Assembly (NCBI GenBank): GCA_023411445.1
Contig: JAEYOT010000104.1
Location: 1-5,217 of the forward strand
DNA from: Pseudomonadota bacterium
GTDB lineage: Bacteria > Myxococcota_A > Polyangia > Polyangiales > Polyangiaceae
DNA length: 5,217 nucleotides
Reading direction: 5' to 3'
Shown: one piece after another, positions 1 to 5,217 of the stretch
Layout of the letters: every line of letters begins with the position of its first letter
Numbering within the stretch: the stretch's first letter is position 1
Made by a program: the position numbers and the translations under genes
The notes under the pieces: generated by a model
What the model was told of the DNA's origin: nothing
Seen by the model: the letters and a program-made list of their open reading frames with translations, nothing else
Databases searched by the model: none

Positions 1-60
1 GGCGAGGGGGCGCGTGCCAACCGCGGTGGGGCGGGCCGCGTCTGATTTTGTCGGGCGACG

Positions 61-555
61 TTAGCCCTCGCACGAAGTGCCCATCAGCACCGGGCACGAC
101 TGGCCCACGGTCACCCAGATGTCGTTGGACGGGGGCGCGTAGTAGTACGTGCTGACGCCGCCCTTGCAGATCCCGACCAGGTTGGGCCCGGAGGGGCAGT
201 GCTCGCCCTCGCGCAAGGTGCCGCCGCAGCTGCTGCGGATCGAGTCGGCGGGCGTGCCAGCGATGTAGACCTCCGTGCACACCCGGACGCCTTCGCCCGA
301 CTCGACCTCGCACGACACGATGGCGTCGTCGAAGTCGCAGCTGCCGGCAGGCGAGCTGCCGCCGCTGCCTCCGCTGTTCGAGCCGCCGCTCGGCTTGCCC
401 GCGCTGGAGCTGGTGGCGCCGCTGCCGTCGCCGCCTTCGGTCGTCACGTCGCTGCTGCCCGTGCTGCCGCCTTCGTTGGCGTCGTCGCCGCCACAGGCGA
501 GCAGGGTGAGCGTGAGGGAGCCAATGAGACAGAACGCAAATCGATACGAAGGCAT
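61..555 (-). CDS. Small cysteine-rich secreted lipoprotein of unknown function
   Basis: Encodes 164 residues from ATG (555-553) to TAA (63-61). Residues 1-20 form a signal peptide: a short start with one Arg, then a hydrophobic stretch, then a lipobox Leu18-Leu19-Ala20-Cys21, so Cys21 should be lipidated and the protein membrane-anchored on the outer side of the inner membrane or in the outer membrane. Residues 22-71 are a low-complexity Gly/Ser/Asp/Thr linker, likely a flexible tether. Residues 73-162 form a small domain with eight cysteines (73, 82, 93, 110, 120, 130, 154, 162), enough for four disulfides, and a Tyr triplet near residue 137. The layout of lipobox, Gly/Ser tether and small Cys-rich domain is common among Myxococcota surface lipoproteins; the function is not recognisable. 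The only Shine-Dalgarno-like sequence (AGGG, 561-558) lies just 2 nt from ATG and inside a potential hairpin. No other methionine or alternative start fits the signal peptide. Codons end mostly in G/C, supporting real coding. Confidence 0.85.
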   Translation of the reverse strand: MPSYRFAFCLIGSLTLTLLACGGDDANEGGSTGSSDVTTEGGDGSGATSSSAGKPSGGSNSGGSGGSSPAGSCDFDDAIVSCEVESGEGVRVCTEVYIAGTPADSIRSSCGGTLREGEHCPSGPNLVGICKGGVSTYYYAPPSNDIWVTVGQSCPVLMGTSCEG

Positions 556-557
556 GA

Positions 558-590
558 CCCTGAAACGTAACGAGTAACGTTGTCTCAGGG
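558..590 (-). promoter_or_regulatory. Potential hairpin over the lipoprotein ribosome-binding region
   Basis: Read on the minus strand, CCCTGA (590-585) pairs with TCAGGG (563-558), and AACGT (581-577) pairs with ACGTT (568-564). A 3-nt bulge (584-582) separates the two stems and the loop is 8 nt (576-569). The 3' arm contains the AGGG that is the only Shine-Dalgarno-like sequence, and it ends 2 nt before the ATG at 555. In a transcript starting upstream of 590 this fold would hide the ribosome-binding site, which could limit translation or make it conditional. The same DNA also has a tandem GTAACG pair (567-572 and 574-579), so a protein-binding site is an alternative. The pairing is seen directly; the function is inferred. 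Confidence 0.4.
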
Positions 591-604
591 CAAACCTTTT
601 TGCC
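589..604. repeat. Short inverted repeat GGCAAA-N4-TTTGCC
   Basis: Arms GGCAAA (589-594) and TTTGCC (599-604) are perfect complements around a 4-nt spacer. The element begins at the edge of the 558-590 hairpin and would compete with it for bases 589-590. It could be a small operator or a weak hairpin. On the plus strand no run of T follows the right arm, and it lies upstream of both genes rather than downstream, so a terminator is unlikely. Confidence 0.35.
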
Positions 605-667
605 AGGCCATCACCCGAGTCACAGGACGGGCTGACGAGCCTTTCGATTCACCACCAGCCGTCACGT

Positions 668-685
668 GCTCTCGTGCACGAGAGC
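668..685. promoter_or_regulatory. Perfect 18-bp palindrome, candidate operator
   Basis: The sequence GCTCTCGTGCACGAGAGC is identical to its own reverse complement with no spacer; one more G-C pair (666/687) follows after a single mismatch. It lies about 50 bp upstream of the preferred start at 737 (21 bp upstream of the GTG at 707). A hexamer CACGTG (663-668) overlaps its left edge. A gapless palindrome of this length is typical of a site for a dimeric DNA-binding protein and would make a poor RNA hairpin because there is no loop. Its position suits control of the rightward gene, possibly also the leftward one. No regulator gene is present in the window to pair with it. Confidence 0.45.
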
Positions 686-724
686 GCTATTTGAGGCTGA
701 AAGGCCGTGGACGAGGGTGTGTTA

Positions 725-729
725 GAGAG
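725..729 (+). promoter_or_regulatory. Weak ribosome-binding site deciding the 737 start
   Basis: GAGAG lies 7 nt before the ATG at 737, an acceptable Shine-Dalgarno spacing though a weak match. The alternatives are poorer: the GTG at 707 has AAAGG only 2 nt away, the GTG at 719 has that AAAGG 14 nt away, and the ATG at 749 has nothing purine-rich in range. Confidence 0.4.
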
Positions 730-736
730 AGCGGTC

Positions 737-3700
737 ATGGTTCCTTCCATGCGGGTCGTGGCAGCGTTGCTGTTCGGCTCGGGGCTCTCCGCGCTGGTGT
801 ACCAGACCGCCTGGCAGCGCATGTTTCGGCTCACCTTCGGCGCCTCCACGGCTGCGTCGGCGGCGGTGCTGGCGATCTTCTTGGGAGGGGTCGGCCTTGG
901 TGGTTGGCTGCTGGGCAAGCGCGCGGAGCGTTCGCCGCGGCCGCTCGTCTTCTACGGCAACCTGGAGCTTGCTATCAGCTTGCTCGCAGCCGTCAGCCCC
1001 CTGTTCGGGGACCTCACGCATCGGCTGTACTTGGCGCTCGGGGGCACGCAGAGCTTGGGCGTGGTGGGCGCCACGCTGGTGCGGTTGGTGCTCACCGCGC
1101 TGGTGATCGGCCCGGCGGCGGTGCTGATGGGCGGCACGCTGCCGGCGGCGGCGCGGGCGGTGGTGCTGGAGGCCGACCAGTCGCGCCGGAGCCTGGCGCT
1201 GCTGTACTCGCTCAACACGACCGGCGCCGTCGTGGGGGCGCTGATCGGACCACTATTTTTGTTCGGTTTGCTGGGCAACGAGCTGACCCTGCTCGGCGCG
1301 GTCTGCATCAACTTGCTGGTCGGGCTCTTGGCTCGCGTGGTGGGTCGCCAGGCGGCAGAGGTGGTGAGCACGAGCGAGGCCCCGGACGCGCCCGAGCCTG
1401 CGTCGCGCCCTGCGCCCGCCCGGCGCGAGGCTCAGCTCGCCTACGTCGCCGCCGGCTTGGTCGGCTTCGTGTTCTTGGGCTTGGAGCTGGTGTGGTTTCG
1501 CGTGCTCACGCCGCTACTGGGCGGGTCCAGCCTCACGTTTGGCTTGATCTTGGCTTGCGCGCTGGCCGGTATCGGGCTCGGCGGTTACCTGTTCTCGCGC
1601 AGGCCCGCCGAGCGCCCGGTCACGCTGCAGCTCTTGGCCCTCACGCTCGGGCTCGAAGCGGTGTGCGTGCTACTGCCGTTCGCTTGGGGCGACGGCATCG
1701 CGCTGGTGGCCGCGCACCTGCGCCCGATGCTCAACCTGGGCTTCGGCTACCTCGTCGCAGGGTGGCTGTTCATCGCAGCGGTGGTGGTGCTGCCGGCCTC
1801 TATCGTCAGCGGCTACCAGTTTCCGGCCCTGTTCGCGCTGCTGGGGCGTGGCCGTGCGCAAGTGGGCGTGCAGGTCGGCAGGGCTTACGCGTTCAACACC
1901 GTCGGCACGCTGTCGGGCTCGCTGCTCGTCGGTATGGTGCTGCTCCCCACGCTGGGCGCCGTCACGCTGTGGCGCGGTCTGGCGCAGCTCTTGGCCCTGC
2001 TGGGCGCGGTCTGCGCCGCCTACGCGCTGGCGCAAGGTCACAAGCTGCAAACGGCGATCTTGCCCGGCGCGCTCTCGGCCTTGGCGCTACTGCTCAGCAG
2101 CGCCAAGGGGCCGGGCGACGTGTTTCGTCACTCACCGATCGGCGCCGGGCGCTGGTCGCTCTCCAGCGTGTCGTACAACGCGGTCCGTGGCGTGGTGCGC
2201 GGCAAGGATCACAGCATCGCCTGGAGCCGTGACGGCGTGGAGTCCACCGTGGCCATCGACGTTGCCAGTGGTATCTCGTTTCTGGTCAACGGCAAGTCGG
2301 ACGGCGCGGTGGTGCAGGATCGCGGAACCCAGGCGTTCCTCGGGCTGCTGCCGGCGGTGCTGCACGGTCAAGTAAAGACGGCCTTCGTGGTCGGTCTGGG
2401 CACCGGCATGACGTCGGGTCTGCTGGCGAAGGTGCCGGGGGTGCAGCGGGTGGACGTGGCGGAGCTCGAGCCGTCGGTCAAGGAGGTGGCGCGCCGCGCC
2501 GCGCTGGCCAACGAGAACGCGCTCGAAAACCCGAAGCTCAACCTGCTGCTCGGCGACGGCAGGGAGCTCTTGCTCACCAGCCCGCACCGCTACGACGTGG
2601 TGATCAGCGAGCCCAGCAACCCCTACCGCGCCGGCGTGGCGTCGCTGTTCACGCGTGAGTTCTACGCCGCGGTTGCGTCCCGCCTGGAGCAAAATGGCTT
2701 GTTCGCGCAGTGGCTGCAGGGCTACGAGATCGACGCGCGCACCGCCGCCATCGCGATGCACACGCTGCGCGACGTGTTTCCGCATGTGTCGCTGTGGAGC
2801 CCTGAGGGCAACGATCTGATCTTGCTCGGCTCGTTCCAACCGCAAGTGTTCGACGTGGAGCGCATGCGACGCGATCTACAGGATCCCCTGTACTTGCGCT
2901 GGCTGCGCCGAGCCTGGAACATGGAGGGTGTGGAGGCCGTGATCGCGCACTCCTTCGCGCCGCCGCGGGTGCTAGAGAAGCTCGCGGCTCGCTTGCCGGT
3001 GGACGTGAACACCGACGACGTGAACGTGCTCGAGTTCGCCTTCGGTCGCACCGTGGGCGACTCGCGCTACGTCGTCTCGCAGGACCTGTTTGAGACCATC
3101 GCGCCGAGCGACTACCGACCAGCCGTGAAGGGCGAGCTGGACTGGGCGCGCGTGGACGAGCTTCGCCACCGCGCTGCATGGGACGGCTTTCGCGGTGAGA
3201 ACGCGCCCACCGGCCAGGCGCGGGCGGTGCTGGAGGGCTGCGAGGGCAGCATGAACGGCGCGCGCGATCTGTGGCCGGCCGACGCGGCCCCGCGGGACAT
3301 GGTGGAGACCTGGGTGCGCGGCTACATCGCGGCCATCGCCGGCTCGGAGCAGGCGCTGGCTTTCGCCGACAAGCTACGAGCGGAGGGGTTCGTGAGCGAG
3401 GCGTTACTCCTGCGTGAGCGCCACGCTGACGCCGCTGGCGATCCCGAGCGGGCGATCGCGCTCTTGAGCCAAGCCCTCGACGAGCTGCGGCGTACGGCGC
3501 TGCCGTTGTGTGACGCCGGTTCCCGCGCCGTCAAGCGGGCGGTCACGCTGGCGCGCAAGAGACCCGAGCGGGTGGGCGAGCTGCTGGCTGCCCTGGGTAA
3601 GGGGCCCTTCGCGGTGTACCTCAACGACAAATTTCGTCGCCGCTCGATGATCGACGTCGCGCGGCTGGACATGCAGCACTGCCTGACCGGCCTGGGCAGC

Positions 3701-3886
3701 ATGCGGCAGAACCCGGAGTGGGAGCGAACGGTGCTGCAGTTCCGGGCGCGCTGCCTACGGGACCGCGGGCAGCCGGACGCGGCCGAGGCCGAGGCGGATT
3801 TATTCGAGTACTTGGCGAACGAGCCGGTCACCTTCGCCGAAGCCGCGGGGCCGCTCAGCAGCGACTCCGCGGCGGACGGCGACTGA
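737..3886 (+). CDS. Fused MFS-like membrane / spermidine-synthase-like protein with C-terminal helical extension
   Basis: From ATG 737 it has 1049 residues; the frame is open upstream to a GTG at 707 (1059 residues), and ATG 749 would also suit the first membrane helix. Residues about 5-455 are a polytopic membrane region of roughly 12-13 hydrophobic segments built from two homologous halves 227 residues apart. Residues about 470-700 form a Rossmann-type spermidine-synthase domain: a VNGK strand (517-520), glycine loop GLGTG (from 553), acidic AELEP (Glu576, Glu578), GDGRE (Asp607), then SEPSNP (624-629) and LFTREFY (637-643). An NTDD motif (758-761) followed by LEF matches the usual end of this fused family. 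Residues about 790-1049 are mostly helical, perhaps TPR-like. The catalytic aspartates of true spermidine synthases are replaced by Glu625 and Asn628, so aminopropyl transfer is doubtful. SAM-type ligand binding remains plausible. Substrate and role are unknown. Its TGA abuts the stop of the convergent ileS. Confidence 0.9.
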   Translation: MVPSMRVVAALLFGSGLSALVYQTAWQRMFRLTFGASTAASAAVLAIFLGGVGLGGWLLGKRAERSPRPLVFYGNLELAISLLAAVSPLFGDLTHRLYLALGGTQSLGVVGATLVRLVLTALVIGPAAVLMGGTLPAAARAVVLEADQSRRSLALLYSLNTTGAVVGALIGPLFLFGLLGNELTLLGAVCINLLVGLLARVVGRQAAEVVSTSEAPDAPEPASRPAPARREAQLAYVAAGLVGFVFLGLELVWFRVLTPLLGGSSLTFGLILACALAGIGLGGYLFSRRPAERPVTLQLLALTLGLEAVCVLLPFAWGDGIALVAAHLRPMLNLGFGYLVAGWLFIAAVVVLPASIVSGYQFPALFALLGRGRAQVGVQVGRAYAFNTVGTLSGSLLVGMVLLPTLGAVTLWRGLAQLLALLGAVCAAYALAQGHKLQTAILPGALSALALLLSSAKGPGDVFRHSPIGAGRWSLSSVSYNAVRGVVRGKDHSIAWSRDGVESTVAIDVASGISFLVNGKSDGAVVQDRGTQAFLGLLPAVLHGQVKTAFVVGLGTGMTSGLLAKVPGVQRVDVAELEPSVKEVARRAALANENALENPKLNLLLGDGRELLLTSPHRYDVVISEPSNPYRAGVASLFTREFYAAVASRLEQNGLFAQWLQGYEIDARTAAIAMHTLRDVFPHVSLWSPEGNDLILLGSFQPQVFDVERMRRDLQDPLYLRWLRRAWNMEGVEAVIAHSFAPPRVLEKLAARLPVDVNTDDVNVLEFAFGRTVGDSRYVVSQDLFETIAPSDYRPAVKGELDWARVDELRHRAAWDGFRGENAPTGQARAVLEGCEGSMNGARDLWPADAAPRDMVETWVRGYIAAIAGSEQALAFADKLRAEGFVSEALLLRERHADAAGDPERAIALLSQALDELRRTALPLCDAGSRAVKRAVTLARKRPERVGELLAALGKGPFAVYLNDKFRRRSMIDVARLDMQHCLTGLGSMRQNPEWERTVLQFRARCLRDRGQPDAAEAEADLFEYLANEPVTFAEAAGPLSSDSAADGD

Positions 3887-3901
3887 TCACACGGCGATCA
3901 G
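3883..3901. repeat. Short hairpin spanning the two convergent stop codons
   Basis: CTGATC (3883-3888) pairs with GATCAG (3896-3901) around a 7-nt loop. The left arm carries both stop codons, which read TGA on each strand. The stem is only 6 bp and no T-run follows on either strand, so it does not qualify as a classical intrinsic terminator. A direct repeat ACGGCGA (3876-3882 and 3891-3897) overlaps it. This is the only structure seen between the two convergent genes. Confidence 0.25.
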
Positions 3902-5217
3902 ACCGAGCGTCAGCTTCTCACCGTCGATCGACTCCTGAGCGGTGGCGCCGCCCCCCGGGAAGGCGGTAGCAGCCGTTGGGCTCAGCTCGAGCGCCAACGT
4001 CTCGCGCTGGATCAGCTCACGGAGCTCTGCGCGCTCCAGCATGCCGCCCACCGCGGCGCCTGCCTCCACGTAGAGGCGGATGCGCTGGCTCACGCTGAGC
4101 CCCGCGCTCTTGCGCAGGTTCTGCACTCGGCTGATCAGCTCGCGCGCCAGGCCTTCGTCCTTCAGCGCTGGCGTCAAGTTCGTGTCCAGCACCACCGTGA
4201 TGCCGGCCTGCGTCTCGGAGGCGTTGCCGGGCAGCGCTTCACGCGACAGCGTGACGTCCTCACTCGTGAGCGCTTCGCCCTCCAGCTCCAGCGTCTCTCC
4301 GCGATCGAGGCGCGCGATCGCGTCTACGTCCAGCTTCTCCACGGCGGCCGCGACGGCCTTCATCTTCGGCCCCAGGCGCTTGCCGAGGCGCTTGAAATTG
4401 GCCTTCGCGCTCAGCTTGCACAGCGCGGAGTCGTCGGCGATGGCCACGACCTCCTTGACGTTCAGCTCGCCGCGCAGCGCGTCCGACAGCTGCTCCACGG
4501 CGGCCCGCACTGCGGGATCGGGGCTCGCCACGGTCACGCGCGCAAGCGGGCGCCGCACGCCCAGCTTTTCGCGCTCGCGGATCACCAGGCCGAGCGCGAT
4601 CGCCGTGCGCGCCGTCTCCACGCGTTGCTCCAGCTCCAGGTCGATCAAGGTGGGGTCGGCTTTGGGAAAGGGCTGCGCGTGCACGCTGTCGCCCACCGGG
4701 ACGAGGCCCGTGTCCACCATCAAGCGCTGGTGCAAGTACTCCGTGAAGAACGGTAGCACCGGCGCCATGGCGCGCGTCAGCGTGGTGAGCACGCGCAGCA
4801 GCGTAGCGTAGGCCTCCTGCTTGTCCTGATCGCTGGCCGCGCTCTCGTTCTTGGCGCGCCAATAGCGGCGCCGGCCGCGGCGGATGTACCAGTTGTTCAG
4901 ATCGTCGCACAAGCGCGTGAACGCGGGGACCAAGTTGGAGAGCTCGTAGCTCTCGTACTCGCGGGTCAGCTCCTCTACGAAGCGCTCGACGCGGCTCAAG
5001 ATGTAGCGATCCAGGTCGCCGCTCGGCCGCACCTGCAGGTCCTCCGCCTTGGGGGACCAGCCATCGGCGACCGCGTAGGTAGCCAAGAACACGTACGCAT
5101 TCCACAGCGGCAACACCACCAAGCGGACGGTGTCCTTCACCGCTTCGCCGGTCAGGTCGCTCGCGTCTTTGCCGAACTTCATCGGCTCGGCGCGGACCAC
5201 GGCGCTGTCGATCAGGT
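3887..5217 (-). CDS. ileS: Isoleucyl-tRNA synthetase, C-terminal part (partial; 5' end outside window)
   Basis: The frame is open to the window edge at 5217, giving 442 whole codons of the C-terminal end; the GTG near 5200 is internal, because the upstream codons (LIDSAVVRAEP) continue the conserved block that follows the KMSKS loop in IleRS. The enzyme charges tRNA-Ile with isoleucine in the cytoplasm. Visible in order: the end of the catalytic core (PVVRAEP-like block), a helical anticodon-binding domain with LPLWNAY, LDRYILSR and LNNWYIRRGRRRYW (visible residues 96-110), then the RE-REKLGVRRPL segment (213-224). A tail follows with DEGLAREL and RVQNLRKSAGL (about 353-373). These signatures match the eukaryote-like (type 2) IleRS with its DUF5915-type tail, not the type with a C-terminal zinc finger: only two cysteines occur here and no CxxC pair. 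HIGH and KMSKS motifs lie beyond the window. The gene is convergent with the upstream membrane gene, with no spacer. Confidence 0.95.
   Translation of the reverse strand, partial: LIDSAVVRAEPMKFGKDASDLTGEAVKDTVRLVVLPLWNAYVFLATYAVADGWSPKAEDLQVRPSGDLDRYILSRVERFVEELTREYESYELSNLVPAFTRLCDDLNNWYIRRGRRRYWRAKNESAASDQDKQEAYATLLRVLTTLTRAMAPVLPFFTEYLHQRLMVDTGLVPVGDSVHAQPFPKADPTLIDLELEQRVETARTAIALGLVIREREKLGVRRPLARVTVASPDPAVRAAVEQLSDALRGELNVKEVVAIADDSALCKLSAKANFKRLGKRLGPKMKAVAAAVEKLDVDAIARLDRGETLELEGEALTSEDVTLSREALPGNASETQAGITVVLDTNLTPALKDEGLARELISRVQNLRKSAGLSVSQRIRLYVEAGAAVGGMLERAELRELIQRETLALELSPTAATAFPGGGATAQESIDGEKLTLGLIAV

Larger units (their letters stand above)
556..736. promoter_or_regulatory. 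Divergent intergenic region between lipoprotein and fused membrane gene
   Basis: This gene-free stretch separates two divergently transcribed genes, so it should hold promoters for both. It is less GC-rich than the flanking coding sequence, at least in its left half. I could not pick out a convincing sigma-70 -35/-10 pair on either strand. It contains three inverted repeats (558-590, 589-604, 668-685), listed separately. That a regulator acts on both genes from here is inference. Confidence 0.55.

Noticed and set aside
1..60. Possible terminator downstream of the lipoprotein gene
   Set aside because: GC-rich with some self-complementarity around 31-40, but no clean stem followed by a T-run on the minus strand.
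199..570. Plus-strand open frames opposite the lipoprotein
   Set aside because: They are Ala/Arg- or Pro-rich complements of the Gly/Ser linker codons; the minus strand has a signal peptide and lipobox.
580..2232. Long open frame on the plus strand (550 codons) overlapping the start of the fused membrane gene
   Set aside because: It is rich in Arg, Gly and Ala with no hydrophobic or family pattern, as expected for an out-of-frame reading of GC-rich coding DNA; the overlapping frame has clear domain motifs.
737..3886. Calling the gene speE (spermidine synthase)
   Set aside because: The amine-binding and catalytic aspartates are not conserved and the protein is several times longer than SpeE; the symbol would imply an activity the sequence does not support.
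3718..3969. Small plus-strand open frame running across the convergent junction
   Set aside because: Arg/Gly-rich, no ribosome-binding site, and overlaps the ends of two well-supported genes.
4080..4811. Plus-strand open frame antisense to ileS (243 codons)
   Set aside because: Ser/Arg-rich composition without domains; it mirrors the well-supported ileS frame on the other strand.
5198..5200. GTG as a start codon for the leftward ileS frame
   Set aside because: The frame continues to the window edge and the codons before it match the conserved LIxSxVVRAEP block of IleRS, so this is an internal valine.

Overview
The window is GC-rich throughout, with G or C at nearly every third codon position. 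It encodes a lipoprotein with a 'CGGDD' start and a long Gly/Ser linker, and a eukaryote-like isoleucyl-tRNA synthetase. Together these suggest a chromosome of a Myxococcota (deltaproteobacterial, Polyangia/Sorangium-like) bacterium. That assignment is inference from composition and protein style. No marker gene such as rRNA is present.

Layout. Positions 1-60 are a short gene-free stub in which I see no motif. A small secreted lipoprotein gene reads leftward (555 to 61). A divergent intergenic region of about 180 bp (556-736) follows, unusually full of inverted repeats: a bulged hairpin over the lipoprotein start region, a short 6-bp stem, and a perfect 18-bp palindrome. A long rightward gene (about 737-3886) encodes a fused membrane/spermidine-synthase-like protein with an added C-terminal helical region. 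Abutting it tail to tail with no spacer, a leftward gene (from beyond 5217 down to 3887) encodes the C-terminal part of isoleucyl-tRNA synthetase; its catalytic domain lies outside the window.

The three genes do not form an obvious pathway. The lipoprotein and the spermidine-synthase-like gene are divergent and could share control through the intergenic repeats. The ileS gene is an unrelated housekeeping neighbour. No mobile element, CRISPR array, tRNA or rRNA is visible, and I find no convincing case for a wholly new system. The points most worth a second look are the altered active site of the spermidine-synthase-like protein (EPSNP instead of the D-S/T-S/T-D-P type motif), the clear 227-residue internal duplication of its membrane half, its C-terminal extension, and the inverted repeats in the divergent promoter region.
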